Assembly: GCA_003477185.1 (NCBI GenBank)
Contig: DMTJ01000609.1
Coordinates: 1 to 9,889, forward strand
Direction: 5' to 3'
Length of the DNA stretch: 9,889 nucleotides
Source: Lentisphaeria bacterium
Lineage (GTDB): Bacteria; Verrucomicrobiota; Lentisphaeria; JABSQK01; UBA12247
How positions within the stretch are numbered: position 1 is the stretch's first letter; each line of letters begins with the position of its first letter. A program made the translations under genes and the position numbers. The notes beneath the pieces were generated by a model. It did not search any database, was not told the origin of the DNA, and worked only from the letters and a program-made list of their open reading frames with translations. This document shows positions 1 to 7,106 of this stretch, one piece after another.

Positions 1-1266
1 GACTGGGAGACCATCGAGACCCAGTCCGGATTGCGGAGTTCGCAAATCCAGGAGGTGGCGGACATTTACTTGCAGGCCAAGTCTGTGATCTGCTGCTGGG
101 CCATGGGCCTGACGCAGCACACCCACGGCGTCGCCACCATCCAATTCGTGGTGAACCTGCTGCTCATGCGTGGCAACATTGGCCGTCCAGGAGCCGGCGC
201 CTGCCCCGTGCGCGGGCACAGCAACGTGCAGGGCAATCGGACCGTGGGCATCAACCACCACCTGCCTCCTGCCTTTGGCGAGAAAATGGAGAAGCTCTAC
301 GACTTCAAAGCCCCCACGACGCATGGCTACGACGTAGTCGAGGCCATCAAAGCCATGAATGATGGCCGCGTACGCGTGTTTATGGCACTGGGCGGTAACC
401 TGGTGCCGGCCTCCCCGGATACCGAACTTACTGCTGCCGCGCTTGAGAAAACTGAGCTGGCGATTCATGTCGCGACCAAGCTAAACCGGACGCATTTGGT
501 GCACGGGAAGCAGGCGCTCATTCTGCCCTGCCTCGGGCGGACCGAAATCGATCAGCAGGTCGCCGGTCCACAGGTCGTGACTGTTGAAGATTCGATGGGT
601 GACGTCCATGCGTCCGAGGGCAGAAACGCCCCCGCTGGGGAGCAGTTGCTCTCAGAAACCGCGATCGTTGCGAACATCGCAGCTGCCACGCTCCCGCCGG
701 GGAAACCCGATTGGCGCGGCTTCGTGGCGGACTACGCCACGATTCGCGACCACATCGAGAAAGTCCTGCCTATCTTCAAGGATTACAACGCCCGTATCGC
801 CGAGCCTGGCGGCTTCAGTCTCAAGAATACTGCTCGCGACCGTGAGTGGATCACCGGCACGGGCAAGGCTAACTTCACCGTGGCCGCGATTCCGGACCTC
901 ACCCTGCCGCCCGGTCGCCTGCGGTTGATGACCATTCGCTCGCATGATCAGTACAACACCACGATCTACGGAAACGATGACCGCTATCGTGGGATCAAGG
1001 GGCAGCGCACCGTGATCTTGCTCAATGTTGCGGACATCGCAAACCGTGAGATGGCGGCTAGCGACGCGGTCACGATTACCAGCTTCGGGCCCGACGGGAG
1101 AGAGCGCCAAGTGACTGGCTTTACGATTGTCCCGTATGACATCCCCGAAGGCTGCGCTGCTGCCTATTTTCCGGAGGCAAATCCTCTAGTTGCGATTGAC
1201 AGCGTCGCCGCTGGCAGCAACACGCCGGTCTCCAAGCTGATCGAGATCGAGATCTCGAGAGGCTGA
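1..1266 (+). CDS. Molybdopterin oxidoreductase, FdhF/YdeP (formate dehydrogenase alpha-like) family, C-terminal part
   Basis: The reading frame is open from base 1 (first residues DWETIETQSG) to TGA at 1264-1266, so the 5' end lies outside the window; 421 residues are visible of a family that usually runs to about 750. Residues 38-84 carry the molybdopterin-domain signature: QHTHG, then RGNIGRPGAGACPVRG and NVQGNRTVG, the family's cofactor-contacting loop. About residues 305-421 form the C-terminal molydopterin-dinucleotide-binding beta-barrel domain (RLMTIRSHDQYNTTIYG and the ANPL segment). Family members are cytoplasmic Mo/W-bis-MGD oxidoreductases; some are called formate dehydrogenase-like and E. 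coli YdeP is linked to acid resistance, but the substrate is generally unknown. The iron-sulfur and metal-ligand region would be in the missing part. No frameshift is seen. The next gene, aroE, converges on it with a 74-base gap. TTG at 31 is not a real start. The family call is firm; the substrate is not inferable. Confidence 0.92.
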   Translation, partial: DWETIETQSGLRSSQIQEVADIYLQAKSVICCWAMGLTQHTHGVATIQFVVNLLLMRGNIGRPGAGACPVRGHSNVQGNRTVGINHHLPPAFGEKMEKLYDFKAPTTHGYDVVEAIKAMNDGRVRVFMALGGNLVPASPDTELTAAALEKTELAIHVATKLNRTHLVHGKQALILPCLGRTEIDQQVAGPQVVTVEDSMGDVHASEGRNAPAGEQLLSETAIVANIAAATLPPGKPDWRGFVADYATIRDHIEKVLPIFKDYNARIAEPGGFSLKNTARDREWITGTGKANFTVAAIPDLTLPPGRLRLMTIRSHDQYNTTIYGNDDRYRGIKGQRTVILLNVADIANREMAASDAVTITSFGPDGRERQVTGFTIVPYDIPEGCAAAYFPEANPLVAIDSVAAGSNTPVSKLIEIEISRG

Positions 1267-1340
1267 CCAGCCTGGATCCTAGCGGCTCTCTTCGCCCGGA
1301 GGGAATGCCTGGATTGAGGTTGCTCCTCAGCGTCGAAAGA

Positions 1341-2183
1341 CTAACCCAGGGCTGCGTACAACGCCGCCCGCATGGCAGCGACCGGGGCTTCCCGCTGTGT
1401 CCAGAGCTCGAAGCTGCGCACGCCCTGGTATAACAGCATTTCCTTGCCATCGGCTGTCTCCCAGCCGCGCTCGCGGGCAGCGAGTAGAAGTGGGGTAGGG
1501 CGATAAATCATGTCGAGCAATCGGCCATTCTCTGGCAAGACCTCGAGCGGGATCGCGCTGGGATCCTCTGGCTTTAAGCCCATGCTGGAACTCTGGACCA
1601 CGACGCCTGCAGCAGACAACGCAGTGCGTACAGCATGATTATCCGCGCGGTCGATGACCTGGATGCTCGCCTCGGTTTGCGAACTCCGCAAGACCTCGGC
1701 CAAGGCCTCGGCCCTGGCTTGCGTGCGGTTAATTAGGGTGATTTGGGCAGCGCCCGCGGCAGCATAGTGACATGCTGTGGCCCGGGCGGCACCGCCAGTG
1801 CCCCAGAACAGAATGTGCGCGCCAGCAGCCGGGACCCCGAATGCCTCGCGAATAGAGCGCTCCAAGCCGTAGCCATCTGTCGACCAGCCGTACAGTTTGC
1901 CGTTGTCGTTCAGGACGGTGTTCACGCTCTGGGCGAGCCGGGCGGGAGGATCGATCTCGTCGAGGAGCGGGAGCATCGCAGCTTTATGTGGGACGGTGAT
2001 GTTCCAGCCGCGAAAGTCGTCTGCGACAAGTTGTCGGATGCCGTTCTCGAATTCGCCGGGATCCAGGGGGAGAAGCTTATACGAGGCGTCAATGCCAAGC
2101 GAATCGAAGCCAGCTCCCTGCATTTGTGGGGACACAGAGTGAGTGACGGGCCAGCCGAGTACGCCAAATTTTTGCTGGCTCAT
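1341..2183 (-). CDS. aroE: Shikimate dehydrogenase
   Basis: This 280-residue protein reduces 3-dehydroshikimate to shikimate with NADPH, the fourth step of the chorismate pathway, in the cytoplasm. The substrate-binding half shows GWPVTHSVSPQMQ (residues 10-22) and NITVPHK with the catalytic lysine at 67; the partner aspartate is D103 in STDGYG. The Rossmann half has the glycine-rich loop GTGGAARA (128-135) and NRT (152-154), the usual NADP-phosphate clamp. DMIYRPTPLL (224-233) and YQGVRSFELW (252-261) are further AroE signatures, with Q253 at the expected position. Length is normal and all key residues are present, so it should be active. Its ATG overlaps the TGA of the upstream phosphatase as ATGA (2183-2180), which implies one transcript and coupled translation. 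No terminator with a T-run is visible after the gene; a weak 5-bp hairpin lies at 1315-1329. Confidence 0.97.
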   Translation of the reverse strand: MSQQKFGVLGWPVTHSVSPQMQGAGFDSLGIDASYKLLPLDPGEFENGIRQLVADDFRGWNITVPHKAAMLPLLDEIDPPARLAQSVNTVLNDNGKLYGWSTDGYGLERSIREAFGVPAAGAHILFWGTGGAARATACHYAAAGAAQITLINRTQARAEALAEVLRSSQTEASIQVIDRADNHAVRTALSAAGVVVQSSSMGLKPEDPSAIPLEVLPENGRLLDMIYRPTPLLLAARERGWETADGKEMLLYQGVRSFELWTQREAPVAAMRAALYAALG

Positions 2184-3220
2184 TCCGGGGCCTGTCTAAA
2201 TACCAGGCGCATTCCGTCCATATTGCCCTCGCGGTAGGAGCGGTCGAGCCGGACCTGCAGATACTTCATGGTCTGGTTTTCCAGCAGTTCCTCTTCACTG
2301 AGAATGAGCGCGGTCAGAGCACCGCCGAATACCGCGCCGGTATCAACATTGACGGAGATGACATCGGAAAGTGACCGCTCGAAGCAGGTGCGCTCGGGCC
2401 AGTCAGTATGATGGTGCCCATGCGGCTGCGGGCTGATGAATTTCACAAACGGGCGGGCAAGGCTGGCGTTGTAGTTGCCAATGTCTTCCCAGAATTGGCC
2501 CAAGTAGAGGGTGGGTGTGTGGCCGTGCACCAGGATGAAATCACCGAAGCGTGTATCGGGTTCGACCCGATTCCAGAGGTGGAGCGCGTCCGGACTGACG
2601 CGGCTGTTGCGGTGACAGGCGTGATAGGCGTCAAACGTAGTCAGGCCAAGCTGCCGCTCAATGGAAATATCCGGTGGATCATAGCTGCGCGCCCGTGCCT
2701 TCTGGTACAAGCCTGCGTGGGTAAAGGCAAAGTTTACTGCCTGCTCACCCTCACCAATCGAGTCTTGGTGGGCGTAGCTCATGCGTTGGAAAAAGTCTAG
2801 ATACTGGTCCTCGAGGACGAAGTCCTCTGCCTTAAAGGGCCGTTGGCGAATGCGATCAAGAAACAGCTTTTGGGCGACCTGCGGGTGGCGGTCGAAGGAG
2901 ACTATGCTGGTCTGGCCACCGTTGCCGTTGAACCAGACGTTTCCGTACTGTTCGAGGATGTCGGTCTGATTGACGAAATGCAGCAGCATATCGTCGTGGT
3001 TTCCGGCGATGAACACTGTGGGCCATTCTTCTTCGGCCGCGAGCAGGATATCAATGACTTCGCGGCTGGATGGGCCGTAGTCGATATAATCGCCGAGAAA
3101 GACCAGCTTGCTCTGTTCACCCCGGTCGAAGTCGAACGACCGGATATGTTGAAAGAGTAGGCGCAACGGATCTGACATCCCGTGAATGTCACCGATAACC
3201 CAGACGCATTTATTACCCAT
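2180..3220 (-). CDS. PPP-family metallophosphatase (serine/threonine phosphatase-like, calcineurin fold)
   Basis: The 346-residue protein carries the complete two-metal phosphoesterase signature: GDIHG (10-14), GDYIDYGP (43-50), GNHDD (73-77), FTHAG with H168, and VHGHTP (231-236), followed by NVDTGAVFGGALTAL (291-305), the closing motif shared by bacterial PPP phosphatases and ApaH. It is therefore a cytoplasmic phosphatase acting either on phosphoserine/threonine proteins or on a nucleotide such as diadenosine tetraphosphate; sequence alone does not decide. It is longer than the roughly 220-residue PrpA-type enzymes, with extra sequence at 110-165 and 175-225. I chose ATG at 3220 because the motif GDIHG then sits close to the N-terminus as in relatives and a weak GGGA ribosome site precedes it. 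An ATG at 3283 would add 21 residues with no ribosome site. It overlaps aroE by four bases and is divergent from the kinase pseudogene, so the promoter should lie in 3221-3358. Confidence 0.88.
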   Translation of the reverse strand: MGNKCVWVIGDIHGMSDPLRLLFQHIRSFDFDRGEQSKLVFLGDYIDYGPSSREVIDILLAAEEEWPTVFIAGNHDDMLLHFVNQTDILEQYGNVWFNGNGGQTSIVSFDRHPQVAQKLFLDRIRQRPFKAEDFVLEDQYLDFFQRMSYAHQDSIGEGEQAVNFAFTHAGLYQKARARSYDPPDISIERQLGLTTFDAYHACHRNSRVSPDALHLWNRVEPDTRFGDFILVHGHTPTLYLGQFWEDIGNYNASLARPFVKFISPQPHGHHHTDWPERTCFERSLSDVISVNVDTGAVFGGALTALILSEEELLENQTMKYLQVRLDRSYREGNMDGMRLVFRQAPE

Positions 3221-3935
3221 CGCATTCGTCCCGCGGGCTGAGATTGCACCGGTAAACTGCGAACAATGCCGTGTCGCGCCCATTTGGCGATCGACCGTTG
3301 CCGTGGATTTAGTCTCTGAATCTGATTAAGGTGGTGATTTTCAGACTTCAGGGGCGTCATGAAGCCACTTTTTAATTACTGCCGGGACGTGCGATCGTCT
3401 TGAAGTCGGACAAACAGAACCAGATTGGGAACTGCCTGCAGCGACGGCTGCTCGTGTATGCCGCGCTATCGCTCAGCATCGGCGGAGTTGTGCTGGCGTC
3501 TGTCGCAGCGTACCCCCCATACCGGCAGATTCGCACTGCGAATACGACTGCCTTGGTCTTTGCGGCGAACAGCTGCGCGGTGGCCATCGGCGAGTACCTG
3601 AGCCAGCTGCCGGCCGTGTCCGGGCTGATTACCACGCAGACCAAGGCTCGTGAGAAGCTGGAGGATTATAAAGCGATCAGCGTGACAGTTCATGTCGCCG
3701 CCAGTGCGCGCACCAAGACCAGTGTGGGCATCCATGTTTCGGTCACCGACACAAGAATCGGAATGACGACCGAGCAGTAGGCGAGAGTCTTCGACCCCTT
3801 CAAACAGGCAGATAGCGCCACCACCCGCAAGTATCACGGAACCGGCCTTGGACTCAGCATCTTTACACAACGCGTACGTCTGCTGGATGGCGACCTCTGG
3901 GGCGAAAGGGAGCTTAGCGTGGGGGGTATTTTCAT

Positions 3936-4382
3936 GTGAACTCCACTGGCGAGATTGGCAAAGAGCGTGTTGCCGAACAGGAGGAGCCCGCTCGACCGGC
4001 GGCGGCGCCGCTGGGCAAGTCCCGTGGGGCCCGCATTTTCGCCGCGGAGGACTTCGAAGCCAACCAGAAACTGCTCAGCCTTCTGCTGAATTGGATGGGG
4101 CATGAGGTCACCATTGCTAGCGACGGTGAAGAAGCCGTGGCGCTCGCTAAGGCAGGCGGCTTTGACCTGTTCTTGATGGACGTGCAGATGCCCAAGCTCG
4201 ATGGCTTACGCGCCGCCGGTCAGATTCGGGAGTTCGAGGCTGAGACCGGGCAGCATATCCTGATTTTCGCCATGACAGCCCATGCGCTAGCTGGCGATCG
4301 CGAGAAATGCATCGACGCAGGGATGGACGAGTATGTGGGTAAGCCGATCCAGCGCAAGCAATTGGAGAGGCTCATCGCCTAA
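3936..4382 (+). other. Receiver domain remnant within the kinase pseudogene
   Basis: This GTG-initiated open stretch of 148 codons covers the response-regulator receiver domain of the broken hybrid kinase. After a low-complexity Pro/Ala linker (residues 11-30) come RIFAAEDFEANQKLL with acidic pair E38-D39, LMDVQMPKLDG with phosphoacceptor D82, AMTAHAL with T114, and GKPIQ with K136. All five residues that receivers need for phosphorylation are present. The GTG overlaps the TGA that ends the preceding frame (3936-3939), which could in principle allow reinitiation, but I see no ribosome site of its own. The simplest reading is a leftover domain of a dead gene; a solo receiver is the less likely alternative. 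Confidence 0.7.
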
Positions 4383-4763
4383 TACGCTGGTCTATGCACT
4401 GCGGAAGAGGCTGCGGCTCCAGCTTTCGACCAGGTGGGATTTCTCGAAGTGATCGGCGGGCGGATGGGCGTGGCAGCAGAACTGCAGTCTGTGTGGCAGC
4501 AGGAAGCCCGATCGCTCGTGGGGTGCCTTGAGGCGGCGCTGGCCAGCGGGAATGCGACTGATGTCGTGTTCGCCGCTCACCGGGTGAAAAGCGCGCTCAG
4601 TGTCTTTCGAACTGCTGCAACAGATGTGGCTGCGAAGATGGAGCAGCGCGCACGCGTGGGGAGGCTGGGCGCCGCTGCTGCCCTGATGGACAAGCTGTTC
4701 ACCTCCAGCAAGGAGTGTGAGCAGGCGATGGTCGACATGCTCAGTCCGGATACTGGTAACTGA
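4383..4763 (+). other. HPt (histidine phosphotransfer) domain remnant within the kinase pseudogene
   Basis: Directly after the TAA at 4380-4382 the same frame stays open to TGA at 4761-4763. It reads a short linker (AEEAAAPAFDQVGFLEVIGG) followed by a four-helix HPt domain; the phosphorylatable histidine is the H of AAHRVKSALSVF, at bases 4578-4580. A valine and serine replace the usual Leu and Gly/Ala after the histidine (HxLKGA becomes HRVKSA). This is the normal C-terminal end of multi-step phosphorelay kinases. The first in-frame ATG-like start is ATT/GTG at about 4431-4434 with no ribosome site, so separate expression is doubtful. Confidence 0.7.
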
Positions 4764-4764
4764 C

Positions 4765-5643
4765 CTACGTCGCCGGAGGCCGCTCGCGAGAATCACTCCA
4801 GACGCCGTAGCAGATACCTAGGGCGATAATCACAACGGATGGCCAAAATGCCCGGCTGGGTACTTCGGCGAGAAACAGATAGGCCCAGATTGAAGCGAAG
4901 AACACCTGCCCGAGATTACTCAGCGAGACCAGTTGACTGCCCACGTGTCGCAACGCCCGGTTCAGGCCTGAGTGGCCTAGCGCGGTAGGGAAAATTCCCA
5001 AGCAAAGGACCAGCCCGATCTGGTGCCCATCAAGCGGAGGCATAATTCGCTCGAACAGCAACGCGCAGAGCAGGCAAACCAGGCCGCTGACTAGATAAAG
5101 TGGGGGCATGTAAAGCCAGAGACTCGGCAATTCTCGGTTGCGCCGTCCGGCGATCAGGTACCCGCACAACCCCAACATCGATGCCAGCGCCAGCAGGTCC
5201 CCAGGCAGGTACTCGGGATTCATGTTGAAGTCCCCGGCCCCCACGAGCAGCACGCCTGCGATCGCCACCAGGGTCGAGATCCACTCGTTGCGTGTCACGC
5301 GCTCCTTGATCGTCAAATGCAGCATCAACGGCATCGCCAACGGAGCCAGATTCACGATCAACACCCCATTCGCCGCGGGCGTCTTTCTCGCGGCCACAAT
5401 CCACAACATCATATGGCCGGCGAACAACACGCCGGGCATCACACTGCGCTGAAGAGCCGGCTTCCAGTCCTGTCGGGGCAATTTTTGCAGCGCACCGACA
5501 AAGAGCGGGAGTAAGATGAGCGCGCCTAGGAATGAGCGGGTCGAGGCCAGCAGCAGCGGCGGCCATTCGCTAGCCTTGATGAAGATGACTGCGGTCGAGC
5601 AGTTGATCACTGCGAACAGCAGCAGCAGGTAATGTCGGGTCAC
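4765..5643 (-). CDS. EamA-type (drug/metabolite transporter superfamily) permease
   Basis: The 292-residue protein is almost entirely hydrophobic and shows ten likely membrane helices in two repeats of five, the EamA arrangement: it opens with HYLLLLFAVINCSTAVIFIKAS and has the inner boundary around residues 138-165 (GDLLALASMLGLCGYLIAG). SLSNLGQVFFASIWAYLFLAE near residues 243-263 is the typical penultimate-helix signature. The protein belongs in the cytoplasmic membrane and exports or imports a small metabolite; the substrate cannot be told. The start is GTG at 5643, overlapping the TGA of ureD as GTGA (5643-5640), which suggests translational coupling; an AAGGA lies about 12 bases upstream, rather far. 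Its end lies one base from the kinase pseudogene's stop, in convergent orientation. It appears intact. Confidence 0.92.
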   Translation of the reverse strand: MTRHYLLLLFAVINCSTAVIFIKASEWPPLLLASTRSFLGALILLPLFVGALQKLPRQDWKPALQRSVMPGVLFAGHMMLWIVAARKTPAANGVLIVNLAPLAMPLMLHLTIKERVTRNEWISTLVAIAGVLLVGAGDFNMNPEYLPGDLLALASMLGLCGYLIAGRRNRELPSLWLYMPPLYLVSGLVCLLCALLFERIMPPLDGHQIGLVLCLGIFPTALGHSGLNRALRHVGSQLVSLSNLGQVFFASIWAYLFLAEVPSRAFWPSVVIIALGICYGVWSDSRERPPAT

Positions 5644-6443
5644 GCAGGGACCAATTCCTTGCTAGCTTGGGCGAGAGCCTCAGCGATCTCCTCCGCGGGT
5701 TTTGCGGAGTTCGCAACCAGCCGGCCGATGAATCCACCCGCTGGCAGGTCGAAGCTTGCGGCCAATACCTCCGGCATCTCGGCCACGCGCCCGCTGGGCG
5801 GGGTGCCCCCTACCCGCTTGATCTCGGTGGCAAGGGTCTCCTGCAGTGAGTCGGGCCAACCGATCGCATAGATCGTCTGCAGCACCGGAAATCGGAACGC
5901 GCGGGGTGTGTCGGCCGGCAGTGCCTGCGGATCCCAGACCACCTGCGTCGCTCCCCGCTGAATCTCCACGTGGCTCTCAAACCGATCGAATGCGAACGCC
6001 TCGCCACTGCCAAGGCGACCTGCGTGCACGGTCTCGATCAACAACAGGCGGCCCTCCGGGTGAACCTGCCAGCTTTGTCGTTGCGCCGCGCGGGTGGCGC
6101 TATGCAGGACCAGCGGCGGCATCTGCGAAATCACCGTGGCACCCTCTGCTACGGTCCCGGTGGTTTGCCAGGACACTGTCGCGTCTTCCTGCGTGCAGCG
6201 ATAGGCGCGGCCGTGAGACTGGCCGCTCAGGAGCAGGGCGGCCGACTGTTCGCAGCGGACGTCTAGCGAGACATCGTCGCCCTGCACCAAGCCTCCGCCG
6301 TAGGATGAGACCATCACATGGCAGAGGCCGTCGTGTCGTGGATTCAGCAGCCTGAGTGGGTTCACACTGCGCCAGGAGGTAATGCGGGACTGCCCGCGAG
6401 TGAAAGCGACCGTCAGGTGAGACTGCCGGTCATGGGTGGACAA
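5640..6443 (-). CDS. ureD: Urease accessory protein UreD (UreH)
   Basis: UreD is the scaffold that, with UreF and UreG, delivers nickel to the urease active site in the cytoplasm. The 267-residue product has the family signatures NPLRLLNPRH (28-37), VMVSSYGGGLVQGDDV (43-58), SGQSHGRAYR (73-82), a PPLVLHS segment and a GEAFAFDRFES segment in the middle. Length matches the family. I chose TTG at 6443 because GGAG lies seven bases upstream; TTG at 6464 would add seven residues and has a poorer site. Either start overlaps the end of the CopD-like gene, and its own stop overlaps the permease GTG, so three genes form one unit. Catalytic subunits ureABC and the other accessory genes are not in the window. 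The sequence looks intact, so it either serves a urease encoded elsewhere or is a survivor of a lost cluster. Confidence 0.92.
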   Translation of the reverse strand: MSTHDRQSHLTVAFTRGQSRITSWRSVNPLRLLNPRHDGLCHVMVSSYGGGLVQGDDVSLDVRCEQSAALLLSGQSHGRAYRCTQEDATVSWQTTGTVAEGATVISQMPPLVLHSATRAAQRQSWQVHPEGRLLLIETVHAGRLGSGEAFAFDRFESHVEIQRGATQVVWDPQALPADTPRAFRFPVLQTIYAIGWPDSLQETLATEIKRVGGTPPSGRVAEMPEVLAASFDLPAGGFIGRLVANSAKPAEEIAEALAQASKELVPA

Positions 6444-6867
6444 TGCGCACTCCGCAATACACAATCACCAGCGCCAGCACAAAGCTGACCTGGCCCAGAA
6501 TCATAGCAAGCTTGCGGTAGAGACCGGGATCTTCGCCAGCACGCACCAGCGCGCCCAACTTGGGGCCGATGTACCAGTCATGCAGGGCGGACGCGACCAA
6601 CAGCAAAGTCACCAGCCCCATCTTGGCATGAATCCATGGTGATTTCATGTGCCCCCCTGTCACAGCCAAGTACACACCGGTGCCAATGGCGACTAGCAGC
6701 GCAGCCCAGCCGATCACGCGAAACCGCCCAGCGGTCTTGCGCAGCAAGTCAGAGCGAGTGGCCGGGTCTTCACCCTTTAGTCCAGGAATAAGGGCAAAGG
6801 CAATAAAAGCAGATCCGCCGACCCAGATGATGGCGGCGAGAACATGGAGAAAGACGATCAATTGCAT
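6430..6867 (-). CDS. CopD-like four-helix membrane protein
   Basis: This 145-residue integral membrane protein has four predicted helices at about residues 3-27, 51-70, 80-97 and 121-142. The opening FLHVLAAIIWVGGSAFIAFALIP, the IGWAALLVAIGTGVYL stretch and AKMGLVTLLLVASALHDW are typical of the CopD/DUF2269-like group, whose conserved histidines (here H8, H73, H80 and H95) resemble heme- or metal-coordinating positions; that role is inferred, not shown. ATG at 6867 is preceded by AGGA eight bases upstream, a good ribosome site. It is the first gene of the unit with ureD, whose start lies inside its 3' end. A link to nickel or copper handling is tempting given ureD but not supported by any motif. 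The gene looks intact. Confidence 0.8.
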   Translation of the reverse strand: MQLIVFLHVLAAIIWVGGSAFIAFALIPGLKGEDPATRSDLLRKTAGRFRVIGWAALLVAIGTGVYLAVTGGHMKSPWIHAKMGLVTLLLVASALHDWYIGPKLGALVRAGEDPGLYRKLAMILGQVSFVLALVIVYCGVRIVHP

Positions 6868-6958
6868 GTAGCGGTCCTGAGAGGTGGTGAGTATTGCTCG
6901 CGCAACCTACGCCATCTCGTGACGATCCCAAGCTCCAAGCTTGCCACGAGGCTCAGGA

Positions 6959-7106
6959 ATGGCCGCAAAACCCCATTATTTCCCCATTCCTGATTGCAGG
7001 GCCATGGTGGGGTGACAATCATAATGCGGTTGCCAATTACGAGAAGCTTGCTGGCGAGGGCTACACCGTCGGTGCCAAGACCTTCCGCTTCTTCGCCTTA
7101 GACTAG
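6959..7106 (+). pseudogene. Small unrecognised gene (about 48 codons) interrupted by a +1 frameshift
   Basis: ATG at 6959 has GAGG seven bases upstream (6948-6951) and reads MAAKPHYFPIPDCRAMVG before TGA at 7013-7015. The next frame then continues without break, GDNHNAVANYEKLAGEGYTVGAKTFRFFALD in two adjoining parts, to TAG at 7104-7106. Removing one G from the run of four at 7009-7012 joins both parts into one sensible 48-residue protein, MVG running straight into DNHN. The product is small, soluble-looking and rich in aromatic residues near its end; I do not recognise a family. Because other genes here are broken, a one-base insertion is the plain explanation. A sequencing error, or a true +1 shift at GGG TGA C, are alternatives. 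Confidence 0.5.

Larger units (their letters stand above)
3359..4763 (+). pseudogene. Hybrid sensor histidine kinase (sensor-ATPase-receiver-HPt), degraded
   Basis: Pieces of one hybrid kinase appear in order across three interrupted stretches. 3400-3675 encodes a basic tail, a membrane segment (RRLLVYAALSLSIGGVVLA) and the start of a sensor domain. It then jumps directly to the late ATPase domain: VTDTRIGM, where DTGIGM is expected, then FDPFKQADSATTRKYHGTGLGLSI. The phosphoaccepting HisKA domain and the N box are absent, so a large internal deletion is likely near 3675. Lesions: TAG at 3778-3780 where relatives read glutamine (MTxEQQARVF); a one-base loss near 3933-3935, where one added base would restore GIFHV and join the receiver frame; TAA at 4380-4382 between receiver and HPt, which share a frame. 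Receiver and HPt themselves look intact. The likely original start is ATG at 3359, in another frame from 3400, implying an extra early shift; TTG at 3400 is the alternative. It ends one base from the converging permease stop. It cannot act as a kinase. Confidence 0.88.

Noticed and set aside
652..1110. Antisense open frame of 152 codons inside the molybdopterin oxidoreductase
   Set aside because: Overlaps a strongly conserved domain on the other strand; composition is that of a GC-rich shadow frame with no recognisable motif.
1315..1329. Hairpin TGAGG-TTGCT-CCTCA as terminator between the converging genes
   Set aside because: Only five base pairs and no T-run on either strand.
1743..2237. 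Plus-strand open frame of 164 codons across aroE
   Set aside because: Lies entirely opposite conserved aroE motifs and the end of the phosphatase; no family resemblance.
3221..3283. Upstream ATG start for the phosphatase
   Set aside because: No ribosome site and 21 extra residues before the GDIHG motif that relatives lack.
5030..5566. Minus-strand open frame of 178 codons within the permease
   Set aside because: Alternative frame of the EamA gene with Ala/Arg/Asp-rich nonsense composition.
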